Source of the DNA: Scedosporium boydii
Lineage: Eukaryota > Ascomycota > Sordariomycetes > Microascales > Microascaceae
Assembly: GCA_002221725.1 (NCBI GenBank)
Contig: NJFT01000086.1
Location: 62,001-126,000, forward strand
Reading direction: 5' to 3'
Length of the DNA: 64,000 nucleotides
The position numbers and the translations under genes were made by a program. The notes under the pieces are model-generated. The model made no database searches. It was not told the DNA's origin and saw only the letters and a list, made by a program, of their open reading frames with translations. The stretch's first letter is position 1. The number at the start of each line of letters is the position of its first letter. Shown one piece after another: positions 1 through 11,600 of this stretch.

Positions 1-2
1 GT

Positions 3-2671
3 CGTGAGAGGAAAGCGTGCTCACATTTAACTTGTTGTAGTCTCGAAGCTGTCGGATTGAATCGCATATTCGGCCATAGAGAGGACGAAGCGGTGCAGCA
101 TAGTACCGCTATTGTCAAGAGATTGGGGAAGAGGGTTCAAAAGCCAGATGCCATCTTCGGTCTACGTCAAACTCGCAACATTGAAAATCTACTGCATGAT
201 ACTCGGAAAATGGCTGTTGGACAGCTCGCTGAGACGCATGGAAAGCAGTTGCACGAGGAGCTGCAGCTATCACCTGTCGGACAGCCTCTAGACCAGACCG
301 GAGACAAGTTGATTTACCCGTTCCTCGTACTCGAAGCCAAGTCTGGCACATCCGGTTCTGATTGGCATTCGATACAGATGCAGACCGCGCTGCCTATTCG
401 GACTTTCCTCGAGACTCAGCGTCGGCTTCATACAGCAACTGATTCCCAAACACAACTCCAATCCGCTCCACTGGTTTGGTTCTTTGCGAATCAAGGAGAA
501 CTGTGGCACGTTTCCGTGGCTTTCACGACACAGACTAGATGCAGGCCGAATTTACCTGACCGTACGAATTATGTAAGTTACATCCAAAGTCTTCTAAAGC
601 TGATCGGGCAATTCTGATTAGAGGATCCTAGAAAATTATCGACATCTGGCAGGGCTCTATTTTGACTCTGGATGGCTCTCTTCAACTCTTGTTGTTGGTC
701 GACTATGTATTTGACTGGGCGAGGGACACCTACCGGGAAGACACCCTTAAGAGACTTCAGTTCCTAGCCTCCGGGGAAAATGATAACGCCAGTATGCTGT
801 ACTCGGACAGTAACATCTACTCCGCCCGGCAGGTTGACCAGCGGGAGTTTCATTCATCCCTGGATGGAGATGAGGAATATCAAGCATATATGTCCGCTCA
901 AGCACTGTTTGTGGCGCACGACGGAGAGGCACTCGCTGTTCGACACGCTACGTTCGTGGAATCAAGATATTGCTGCGTGTTCGTAACTCGCGACAATGTC
1001 AGCACTATGCTACAGTCGACACAGCAGAAAAGGACGGAAGCACTTTGTCGGCGGATCCTAAACCAGATGGCAGACGCCATGCTGTTAGATCGGTCGGCTA
1101 TTGAGGCAATGGAAGAGCATTGGACTGGGACAACCCGTATGGCCCCGGTGGCGCCCGGTTCCAAGACTCAGTTTTACACCGTCATCTCATGCACCAATTA
1201 TCTGTCGGGGGGTTGGCACCAGGTCCGGGAACTCTACATGGTCGCCATCGCAGAGGATGCGTGGGAAGCTGTCGTTGCGGGTTCCAACTACAAGAAGTCG
1301 AAGCGGCCGATAGGCGCAGAACCTGTGGATGTGAATGCCCTTCTGGACAAGATCGACCGCCTTCGTGCGGGGACTCCAGGAGATACACTTCTTGCGTGCA
1401 TCACCAGACGAGCTATAAACATTAATTTGGGAATGGACTTAAGCCTCTTCGAATCCAGCGCATCTACCATGGAGCAGCTGTTCACGACTCTCGATACTGT
1501 GCAGGTTGGTGTCCATGCAGTTGCATCTGATGGAATCCTTCGCGACATCGTTCACTACGTGTATAAGTCAATGAAGAGGGGCAGTATCGAGCCACAGGAG
1601 TCGTTTTTAAGACTATCCAAGCGGTTTGATCAACAACACCTACTCCCACAGGACAAGCAGCCACTCTACCCCGGAAACACCCGTCACGAGACGCTCCAGG
1701 TTTCCGATGACGGCTGCGTTCTCATCAATAGCAGGTGCCATTTACATGACCCTGAAAGATCGCCATCTCGGACTTGCGTCTATCTTGTAAACGGGGACCC
1801 CGTCGCACCCACAAAACAGGAAATCGCCTGTCGCACTGCTCATACCTTCGAGACGCGGGATTTCTACCACACAACACAGGATAACGGCACCTCTAATCTC
1901 GCCACCTTGTCCAGCAAAAAATCTGATGTCCGCACTCCCTGGAACCTGCAGAATACATACGGTATCCACAGCGGTACATATACTCTCAAAATCCTCGCCG
2001 GCTGGTTAGACCGCCAGAACGCCCTGCCAAGTCGTCAGGGGTCGCTTCGCATCCGAGACGGAATCAGGTCGGGAGGGTACCTGATAGAACGGACGTTAAT
2101 ACCCTGGAGCGATCCGCGGTACAGAGGCCGTGACCCCGAGGTGCGGATGTTCTACATCTATAAGTTGGTAAGCAAGGAGATCCGATATTGGAAAGAAATC
2201 GCTGCCGCACGGAAGAGGGAGGGAAATCGGGTCTGCGAGTGGTGTGCGAAGGTCCTGCATGAGACACGTAGCTTGTGTAATCTCTGTCGTGAGTGTCGTC
2301 GGTCGTCGGGGCAAGGCGAGACGATCAGTTGGTTTGTCGACGGTGATTATTTTGTGGACAAGGAGTACGAGGAAGATGGGGGGTGGAGTCTGGCCCTGCG
2401 AGGGTACCCTTCGCTTGAGGAGCCATTTTGTGATATAACGCGGCTCTTTATGCAGTCTACACGTTTCAGAGAGTGGACTGAGAGGAGGAAACTTGAGCGG
2501 ATGCGGGAAAGTCTCGGTCGGAACTCCGACCTATCAAGGAAACGTCGGAAGTTATGGCATACGTCAGAGCCTGAGCGTAGTGACCAGGAACAGTCGGAAC
2601 TTGGGGCGGCGGACGATGTCCCAGGTTTGGCCAGGGCAGAATATTTCACCAACATCGACAGAGACGACTGA
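3..2671 (+). CDS. PD-(D/E)XK nuclease-like fungal protein, 5' partial
   Basis: The reading frame is open from the first bases, so the start lies left of the window. Two exons are seen, <3..572 and 632..2671, joined by a 59-base GT-AG intron (573..631) at a phase-0 boundary that restores one frame (NY|KIIDIWQGS). The first exon holds the segment YPFLVLEAKSG, whose E-x-K resembles the PD-(D/E)XK nuclease-like fold found in many fungal hypothetical proteins, and the second continues with the family-like LQLLLLVDYVFDWARD. Near the C-terminus a cluster of cysteines (CEWC..., CNLC..C) may bind zinc. Function is unknown; such proteins are often in accessory, repeat-rich regions. The fold is inferred from motif memory. 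The frame and splice join are read directly. Confidence 0.65.
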
Positions 2672-4353
2672 ACGAGAGAGCACTCTCAATCCGGCTCTAC
2701 TTTTCCCCAGCCGCCTCAAGGAGGCGATCAAACGATTGAACAATAACGGCTGAGCTTTGGTTAGGGTACACCATATTGGTCTACATATGGAGTGGCATCG
2801 GGTCAATTCTGGTGGTAACTCAGAAAGCGAGTTTCTACTCCTCCTTTGAGTTAAATGTTGCCTTTGTTTTCCCGATATTAATGTTATTCTACCTTACGTA
2901 TTATTCTACCGCAGAGATTTTAATCTATGTAATGTATTTGAAGATTCTTCTTGTCTGTCCGTCTCAGATTTGGGGAAAGTGTCTAATGACGGACATGGCT
3001 AACTACAGTATCATCTCCAACTCTTACATATTTATCCCACTTACAGAAACTCTCCACTTCTTCAGGGAGGCTAAGGATATTTAATATCAGCATTATGGCT
3101 GGCTCCGTAGCCTCTAACTATATATGTGCTATGTTCTCTGCTACCGTCGTGGCCTGGGCTTCTGATATGGTCCCCGGAAACCCCAACCGAGGGGCCTCCC
3201 AGAATAACCAACATCTCACTCACCAACCTCAAGTCGGGCCGGGGCAGAAGATGCTGAGGTCCGAACAAGGGAATGACAATACGAGGAATCAAATTGGGGA
3301 CATGTATAAGCTGGAACAAAACCTCTTATACAATCTAGATCATCATCAGCCACGTCTTCCGGCTTAATTCTCTACTTTAAGGTTATAAAGCGACCCAAAA
3401 CAGTAATACAAGTCTCAGCAGAAGTATAGTATTATAATAAGCTCGACGTAGTAGCTGAAATCCCTCTTGATCTCGCCAAGCTGGCTCTAGTAAACCCCAC
3501 ACGGTGTTGCGCCTTGTGCCAGGGGCCATAGCAATTACTCCAACCACAAGTAGAAAAGTTGTCCGAAATTACTATTGAATCATGGCAAAAGGATAGGTCT
3601 CAGGGATATACCAAGGAATTTCCTCTGCCTAGCTGGTGTCCTGAATAATAGTGGCAGACTTCCTATATTATCGAGTAAATGCTATGGCTGAATTAGCTGG
3701 TTAATTGTCACGGGTCGAAGCCTGAGACAGTTGCGCCAAGGGATTTGCTGAACACCAAAACAATTGTGTTATTATACAGCTTCTAAAAACACCAGGAATC
3801 CGCGTATATTCAAGGCACCCACGTTTAGGCAATTTTATTCATTGAGAAACCGCTTCTCTGTTATTTCAGTTTCAAGATTCAAGCGTGAAGTTGACTTTGT
3901 TGGGTTTTGGAGTTCAGCTGCGAACCATCAGCTGCACCTGATTCCAGCTGGTCAAGCTCTCCTCCGCACGAGTTCGGGAACTAATGGAAACTATAATCGC
4001 GTCAATTAATCTTTAAATTCTATTGTTTCTAGTATGGCGCGCCGTTAAAGTCTATCTAAATTATTCTAAGCCTCGAATTCGCGAGATTTTTAGGAGTCGT
4101 AAAAGCGCGAGAGAAATAGTTGTTCAATTCGTTCCTCAACGAGCTCCCCTTACATCTCCTTTACCTCGGTATGTAAGTGCTTTTTGCCGCCTTGATAAAG
4201 AAAACTGCACGAGTATTAGAATATCCTGGTGTGAGTGGGTCGAGCTAAGCACCTGTTAAGCTAATATATGAAATAATCGATGCGTTTGAAAAAGCCCTGC
4301 ATTTATTGGCCCCAACCTCCATCACCTTTCTTCCAGCATGATACTTGCAGGAC
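2672..4353. other. AT-rich intergenic region without a supported gene
   Basis: About 1.7 kb, clearly richer in A/T than its flanks, with only short ORFs on both strands and no recognisable protein similarity. The part from about 3750 to 4290 mixes AT-rich stretches with GC-rich islands, a texture seen in decayed (RIP-affected) transposon ends in ascomycetes. I found no clear terminal repeats, so no element is called. Confidence 0.4.
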
Positions 4354-5791
4354 ATGGAACCGACAATGACGGATTTTCTCGCCCTTGCTACATCATATAT
4401 CCAACGGCTCTCGCAGCCGCGGGAGAACCGCCTCGTGGTCGTCACGGCCACCGCTCTCGCGTATCTAGCTGCAGTGCACCTGCTTAGGTACCGCCGACGG
4501 AATCAGATTGTCCGTAAGTATGGGCGGCGTGACAGCCGGACTCTGGCGTCTATGACGGTCGAAGAAGCCTCAGAAATCCGCAAACAACTCGCAAATCTTG
4601 AATTTCCCCATGCTTTTACCACATCCCTCTTCTTTGCGCTGTTCAAGGTATGCCCGTTCATCCCCTCTCAAGTATTGCCTCCCCTCGCCTCCCCACCAAG
4701 CTGATCCCCACGCTAGACCTACGCCATCCCATCCATCTCCAAACTCCTCCTAGCAACAGGCCAACTAGCCAGCAACGAAACCGCCTGCAAACGCGCCGCC
4801 GACACCGCCGCCCTCCTCACCGAAATGACCAACAACGCCCCTCGATCCGACCGCGCCGTCTGCAGCGTCGCCCGCATGAACTATCTACACGGCCGATACC
4901 GCAAAGCCGGCAGGATCTCCAACGACGACATGCTCTACACCCTCAGCCTCTTCGCCCTCGAGCCGTCCCGCTGGATCAAAAGGTTCGAGTGGCGTGAGTT
5001 CTCCGAGGTGGAGTTGTGTGCCGAGGGTGTGTTTTGGCGGGATGCCGGAGAGGCTATGGACATTTCTTATGAGGTCTTGGAGCAGTATTTGGATGGGGAT
5101 GATGGGTTGGCTTGGTTGAAAGCTATTGAGATTTGGAGCGATAATTATGCTAGGGTGAATGCTGTTCCGGACGAGACGAATGAGAAGGTTGCGAAGGGGA
5201 CTCTTGATATTCTGCTTTTCGGTGTTCCTGGATTCGCGAAGGGAGCGGCTGTTCAGGCTATAAGCTCTATTATTGACTGGAGAACACGTGAGGCGATGCT
5301 GTTAGTGTTCATTCCCCCTTGACCAAACCGTCTTGTCTCTGAACTCGTCAAAACTCTGAAACTAACCACGTAGAACCTCTAGGCTTTCCCCGCCCACTTC
5401 TTCTCAGCAAGCCATGTTGAACGGCTTCATGGCCCTTAGGAGCTTCGTCATCAAGCACCTCTTTCTCCCTCGTCCCGCGTGGTTAGAGTTCAAGCGCGTA
5501 GGTGACGATCCAGACCCCACGACCGGAAAGTACAACATGCTCCTGTACTTTTCGCAACCGTGGTACATCAAGCCTACCTTCGCCAATAGGTGGGGAATCG
5601 GTCCTCTCTTTACTAGGCTTTGCGGTGGCCTTGTTCCCGGAGCGCCCCAGTTCCGACCCGAGGGATATACGATCGAGGACGTTGGACCGGTCAACATGGA
5701 AGGGAAGGGACGTCCGGAGATGGAGCTGGAGGCGAAGAAACTTCAGGCCCGTCCTGTAGTTTGGGGTGGCTGTCCAGTGCCTGGTCAGTAA
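4354..5791 (+). CDS. MpaB-like ER-bound oxygenase (DUF2236 family)
   Basis: Three exons, 4354..4647, 4717..5300 and 5383..5791, give a 428-residue protein, about the length of MpaB. Introns are 69 and 82 bases with GT-AG ends and matching phases (0 and 2). After a short N-terminus a membrane segment (about residues 25-45) is followed by a basic RYRRR, then the family blocks ASMTVEEASEIRKQLANLEF, LYTLSLFALEPSRWIKRFEW and KHLFLPRPAW. The layout matches MpaB, the ER-anchored oxygenase that cleaves the farnesyl chain in mycophenolic acid biosynthesis, and the wider rubber-oxygenase-like family. No polyketide synthase or prenyltransferase lies nearby, so the substrate is unknown. ATG 4366 is a possible alternative start. 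The third exon reads through a low-similarity stretch before the conserved tail. Confidence 0.8.
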
Positions 5792-6054
5792 ATATTGGAG
5801 AGGCTGGGTTTTCTATCTGCACCATCGGATTTACTTGATATTGTCTGAAATTGACTCTTGTATATTATGGATTCTTCTTCGGTATTAGCTGGTGGGTCAT
5901 CGATTCTTTGCGCTGCCTTTGAACCGTACGGTACTCTCCCTTCAATACTTCGGAATACAGCTAGTAAATCTTTGCGACATGAAACATGATACTCGTGAAG
6001 GTTCTATTAGGATCTATGTTACAACTCAGTATTATGCCTGTATAGTACTCTATG

Positions 6055-7848
6055 CTACCTCACTATATACAGCCCACCCGCTCCGTAAGCCTCGTCGCGC
6101 AAAAGGTCCGAGTCTGATCGAACCCCGGCCAAATGCAACGGCACCCGATCCACTTGCTGCTGCACCTTCTCCCTCACATCCACCAACTTCTCGGAGAAGC
6201 TCTTCTCCGACTCTACCGTCTTCAGCCTCTGGAGGGCATCCTCGTACCCCCAGTGCTCCCTCCTCAAGCTCGCCACAGCAACAATAACGTCCTGCAGTAA
6301 AGCGTCCAGCACGGCGTCTTCGACTGAATTTTCCAGCTCCGGCGACCGAATGTAGGCCATTAGGATGACTTCCACTTTCGCATCGTAAAAATCAACGCCT
6401 TCGAAGTCGTGTAGCATGTGTACCGTCACCTTGTTCTTTCGAACAGCATTGACGGGAGCGTGCATCAAAGGACCGACCGTGATAACCGCCTCGCTCCATT
6501 CCGCGAATAGGTCTTCCGTTCCCTTTCGAGGGACAATGCGCGCCCATCCCACAAACACACCCTTAAATCCAGCCTTGATATCACCCGGCACCCCCGAAAG
6601 ATTCGCCGTCGGAATCCCAAACCGCTCCCTCGACCTCCCCGTCCCCCTTCCCACCGTCCCAGTAAACCTCGCAGGAAACGGATCCTCTGGCCCCGTCTCC
6701 GCTCCAACAGCACAAGTCGAATGCCCCCCGCTCAACAGCCCCGCATCGGCCGCAAGAAGCTGGTTATATTTCGCTCTTCGAATACTCCTCCACTGCTCGT
6801 CGTGTTTCTGGTACGCTGTCGCTACGCCCTTCTTCGCCGCCGACGACACCTTGGAACTGTACTTGCCCAGCTGCGAGCCCACGACCCCCGTCACGGGAGA
6901 AACGTACCTCATCACCGTGTTGGTGGCGATGACGGAGCCGACTTTGACGCCAACCTCGAGGGGAATGGAGCGTAGACCGGCGCCGCGGATGACGGAAGCG
7001 TCCGTGGACATGCTGGCTATGCGGAAGACGGGGCTCCCGCAGAGGACTTTGCCCGGGTTGGGACCGGCGCAGACGACGAGGCGGTAGTATCCGTCTGATG
7101 CGGAGGCGGGGATGCGTAAGATGTGAGTCTCCCGCGCGAGGTGCTTGCGCATACGGCCCGTCGCCTTGTCGGAGAAGCGCTTCAGATCTCGCTGGTAAGC
7201 GCGTTCGTCGTTGGATGGTAGCTCAGTGGCGAGTGCGCTGCGGGTGGGAGTAACGTTGATCCAACCGTCTACGCCACCGACCATGGCCTTTATAGCCATG
7301 CCGGTTTTGCCGGAAAATCCTTTTTGCTGGAGCCATACTGTCCTGGTGGGCGGTAAAGTGGTGTCTGATAGGATGGAGATGGTTACGGTGGTTGCTGGGC
7401 CTCGATACCAGACGAGGGCGAAGGAGTGACGAATGACGGTGTAGTGTTTTGTAGATTCGGTGGCTCGGGAGAGGAGACCTCCGGCGAAGAATTGGGCTTC
7501 ATCGAGGGCTTGTTTGAGGAAGGCTTTTGTCTTGGCAGATTGCGTTGTGTTGTCATCGAGGATGCCGGTGCCGACGGGGTCAGGGTCGGTAAGGCCGGTG
7601 TACGCGCGGCCCTCTGATGCCTGGGTGGAAAGGGCTGCTGAGCTCTTCACGCGGCGGACTTCGTGGGTTCGGGCGCTTTGGTGAGGGTGAATGGGGAAGG
7701 GATCATCGCTGAGAAATTGAGGCTTTGAAGGCGCACGAGGAGGGATGGTAGGTTCCAAGGCGGTCTGAGAACCAGCCAGGGTCGTAGACGACCGAGAAAA
7801 CAGCCCTGGGCGGAGGTAGACAGGCTCTGGCGCCAGGCGATCGGTCAT
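6055..7848 (-). CDS. Riboflavin-kinase-fold protein with long N-terminal extension
   Basis: A single-exon gene of 597 residues starting at ATG 7848. The first 370 or so residues have no family I can name; they include a proline-rich start and a likely beta-rich domain (about 125-285). The C-terminal third resembles riboflavin kinase: a GRGTGRSRERFGIPTANL loop (PTAN near residue 413, which in real kinases binds Mg-ATP), then GFKGVFVGWARIV and VHMLHDFEGVDFYD. Two signature positions are changed: the family's V-E-V-H reads V-T-V-H (Thr475, codon 6424-6426), removing the catalytic Glu, and DFYG reads DFYD. The product is therefore probably not an active FMN-forming enzyme. Riboflavin kinases are far shorter. 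Fold assignment is by motif, function unknown. Confidence 0.65.
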   Translation of the reverse strand: MTDRLAPEPVYLRPGLFSRSSTTLAGSQTALEPTIPPRAPSKPQFLSDDPFPIHPHQSARTHEVRRVKSSAALSTQASEGRAYTGLTDPDPVGTGILDDNTTQSAKTKAFLKQALDEAQFFAGGLLSRATESTKHYTVIRHSFALVWYRGPATTVTISILSDTTLPPTRTVWLQQKGFSGKTGMAIKAMVGGVDGWINVTPTRSALATELPSNDERAYQRDLKRFSDKATGRMRKHLARETHILRIPASASDGYYRLVVCAGPNPGKVLCGSPVFRIASMSTDASVIRGAGLRSIPLEVGVKVGSVIATNTVMRYVSPVTGVVGSQLGKYSSKVSSAAKKGVATAYQKHDEQWRSIRRAKYNQLLAADAGLLSGGHSTCAVGAETGPEDPFPARFTGTVGRGTGRSRERFGIPTANLSGVPGDIKAGFKGVFVGWARIVPRKGTEDLFAEWSEAVITVGPLMHAPVNAVRKNKVTVHMLHDFEGVDFYDAKVEVILMAYIRSPELENSVEDAVLDALLQDVIVAVASLRREHWGYEDALQRLKTVESEKSFSEKLVDVREKVQQQVDRVPLHLAGVRSDSDLLRDEAYGAGGLYIVR

Positions 7849-8615
7849 CCCAGGAGGCGCGTAGATGCTGTTGGAGTAAAAATGTAAAGGGATAAGGGGA
7901 TGGACACCCTTGCAATAGGGCGATGATGGGAGATCGAAAGTGAGAGCCGACGATGAGGGAGAATCGGAGACGAGGCATCGTGAATCTCAACACTGAGAGG
8001 AGTCACTTGTCAACACCTGGCACGGGAGGTCAAGCAGGAGACGCGTCACGTGCACCGACGATGTGTGACCACCTCATCGCGAGATTTGCAGGGGAGTTAT
8101 TGTTGAGTCAAGATCAACGTCCTATATATAGCAATCGGAGTGCAGGGATTCATTCAAAGAGGGGGCTAGCAGGTTATGCTCTAAGCGGCTTCGATCAATG
8201 TAGGAGGGGCGGCGTTGTTTCTAAAGCTATCACACAACCCCGAGCGTGAACGAGGTGTGACGCTCGAACAAATTTGTTTATTACCGTATGCGATGGGTAG
8301 CCTCAAGTTCTTGGACCGTGGAGCTTGCGATGTGCTCGGCAGTCCTACACCGGGTCTTTAGGCTGGACAAGTTCTCCGACCTTACACGCCGGCGAAGGGC
8401 CACTCCAACTTCCCTCAAATACACACCATATCATCCTCCGAGTGGAACAAATCACGATTCAAGAGGGGGTGAAGAGACAATGCGGCTGGTCCTTATTCGA
8501 TCCCTATCTGAACTTTCATAAACTGACCAACATCCTCAAATTGATTTTTCTCCTTTTCTAAAAGCTGTTTTAACGTCTCTCCCGGTGGTGTCGTTTCCGT
8601 TGACCGCAAAGCACC
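7849..8615. other. Intergenic, upstream of 7848 gene
   Basis: About 770 bases that serve as 5' region of the leftward gene and 3' region of the leftward subtilase gene. A TATATA tract lies near 8121. Short overlapping ORFs here have no recognisable similarity. Confidence 0.4.
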
Positions 8616-11600
8616 TTACTTGCCGGCGCACCTTTCATCCTCCACATCAACACCCACGCGACTAAGATAGACCCTCGTAATGTTCCCCTCACCACCGCAC
8701 ATCTGCTGTCCATTATTAGAGCACGGAACACCGCACAACTTCCCATCCACAACCTTGCTCAAAAGTTGCACCGGATCCTTGATACACGTGCAAGTATCGC
8801 CATTCCGCGCGCCAAACATGTGCGAGCACGCGCACTCCTTCGCGCACTTGTCGAGGTCCACGCCGCCGTTAACCGAAGTAGTATTGAGGCCGGCCAAGTT
8901 ATCGTCGGGCAGGTCAATGCAGCCAATGTCCTCCCAGTCGGCGAGGTTGGTCGGGAGGGGAGCAGGCGTCGCGCTGGGCTTGGGGGTATACCACGCCGGC
9001 GGGGCCCTGGCGCAGGTGTCGTTGAGGCCGGCGAGGGGGTCAATGGGGGGATCTTGGGCCGGGTTCCGTTTTCTGTTTGCTGCACTGTCGTCACTGTCGT
9101 CACTGTCGTCACTGTCGTCACTGTCGTCACTGTCGTCACCGTCGTAGATGTTTCCGAGATCGGGGCTCCCGTTATTCGTGTCGGGCGGCACAGCCGCGTA
9201 GCAAGCTGCGGTGTATCAAAATTCAGATCAGTTCCCACAACATGACACTCCCAAAAGGGTGCAGTAAGATCGATAACGGTGGAGAGAGGGGCCGTTTACT
9301 CGCCATTTTGAATGCCCGCGACGGCATTAGATACCATCAAGACTTGATCGGGCACCATTTCGATTCCCGGGTACTCGCTGATCAAGTCGAGGAGATTATT
9401 GCAATCGTCCTCGTAGACCGCAATGAAATCCGCCCATCGGTCCTCCTCTGTATTGTCTTCATAACGCCGCCATGATGTCCCTTTCAGGATCTCCTTGACA
9501 CGAGCACCGATGCGACGGGCGTCCGAAGCGTCCCAGTTCCCTTCATCTGAGTGGATCAACGGCCCCCAGTGAGGGTGGGCCAAGTAATACGCAACCAAGC
9601 CGCCCTATATTAAGTAAGAGGCGCCATGAACGGTTAGCTCTGAACCTCATCCAGCGGAAATAGTAAATGAAATAAATACGAAAAAAGGGGCAAGGAAAGG
9701 AAAAGAAAACCTACTACAAGAGGTGCGGCCCACATATCACCTTCAAGGTCGCGCCCACTTCCGTCAGTAACCATTCCTTCGATCGGGTATCCGTGAGCAA
9801 ATACCCAGTCTTGGTGATAATCCAAGATCCTCGAGTTCTGGACACGGTAGGTTCCGTCAATACCCGCAGAACCCACGACGATGATTTCGGGGAACTCTCC
9901 CGCGAGGGTCTCGGGGAAACGAATCATGCCATCGGTTGTCTTCGTTTCCCAGAAGCAATCGTCAGGTCCGCCCTCATCGGTCACCACGAAGGCACCATGA
10001 GCACCGGCGGAGACGACAACGACGATGCCTGCGTGGCGGCATGCGAGGAGGACGGCTCTCCAAGCCGCTGTGTATTGTTCGGCTATTTCTCTGCCTACTT
10101 CTATCGGTGCCACTGCGCATCGACAAATGTCAGCCATTTTCCAATTCCAAAGATGATTCTATCCCTCCTCAGAGCCCAGCAACCACGAAAGGTAGAAAAT
10201 GGCCAAAGAAATAAAATATGAAGGAAGGAAGGAAGAAAGAAAGAAAGAAGAAGAAGAAGAAGAAGAAGAAACCTACCCTGGGGTATCAACATGACCGCCT
10301 TTCCCGTGTGCCCGAACTCTCGATGTCTCTCGAACATTTTGTTGGCCCCGATCAATAGGGCTTCCGGGCTGGTTCGCAAGTGCCACTGGCCGTTCTGAAT
10401 CCAGTTGCACCAAACCTTGATACTGAACATTTTCGCCTTTTTCGCGACTCCAAACTGTGTGCCCACGGCTAGTGACGCGGCCGGGGTCCCATGGCCTTGC
10501 CAGTCCTCAAACCTGTCGATATCGGGGGCGCGGTTAATCTTTTGTTCGGGAAGATTAAGGCCAGGATCGATGCATGACTCGATGGGCACCTCGAAGAAGC
10601 TGTCCGGTATATTGTTATAGTCGATGCGGAGTTCCTCCTAAAATGCCACAATTTTCACGTTAGAGGCAACATGCAGGAGAGAAAGGGGAAGGAAAAAAGA
10701 AGAAAGATTGAAGGAGATAGTAAAACTTACGCGGACCTCTGGAGTGTGGTGAGCATAGCCAGTATCGAATATATACACCCAAGTACCTTCTCCGGCGGAC
10801 TTGTGATAACGGTATGAACTTTGATAAAGAGGACTGCGCGTCTGGGATATCCTTAGCAAATGATAGGGAGCGTCCTCCTGAGTTACGACATCGGCATCGT
10901 TATCAGGGCCGGGGTCGGTAATCTCGCGAAGATCTAGAACGCGGTTGGCCGGCGTCGTTTGATTGCCGAAATCGCGGTGCATGCGCCACAGCCGATCGGT
11001 GGGGGGTTCGTGGGCGGTTGAGGACGAATTCTTGGCACCGCGGTCGTTCGAGCCTTGGACCAGTTGTTCGTGGACGAAGGAGACAGACTTCATGTGTCCG
11101 ATCATGGCCCGTTGGCGTCGGCTGAGCTTTGTGAAATACGAAGCACCTAGCTCGGGAAATCCTGGGAGTTTGTAGCCTTCAGCCTGGTCGAGCGCATGGT
11201 AGAAAGTCTCGACGAGTGGTGTGGGAGTGCCGGGTTTGAAATGGACCCAGGTTTGGTGCTCGTCTTCGCCCTGACGAGGAGCCATGGCGGTACCATTGTT
11301 GTCCTTGACATCTCTTGGGTAAAGCTGGATTTGGCCAGCAAAGGCATCAATGCCGTGAGTGATGGAACCAGCGCTCCCCGTGTTATTGAACTGAGTAAAG
11401 TCGGAGTCCATGAACCTTTCGTCGGCTCCCAAATCATGGAGAATCATCCGTGCGAGGAGTTCAGTATTGTGGGAAGGGCTGACTATATCCATAACTGCCA
11501 GTGTGTCGGGAAGGGACCTGAACCACCGCATTCGGTTCACCATAGCTCGAAGCTGAAACGATTGGTGGACGCCAAAGACGCCAAGGGCTGTCTTGCGGTT

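Noticed and set aside
6416..7087. 223-codon rightward ORF
   Set aside because: Lies antisense to the riboflavin-kinase-like gene, whose frame has clear family motifs; composition is Pro/Thr-biased shadow coding.
8680..9245. Long ORFs in other frames over the 9-bp repeat
   Set aside because: The repeat unit is free of stops in all frames, which opens artificial ORFs; the WSC frame is the one with conserved cysteines.
10205..10275. GAA-rich stretch considered as a CRISPR-like or regulatory repeat
   Set aside because: Simple microsatellite inside an intron; no spacers.
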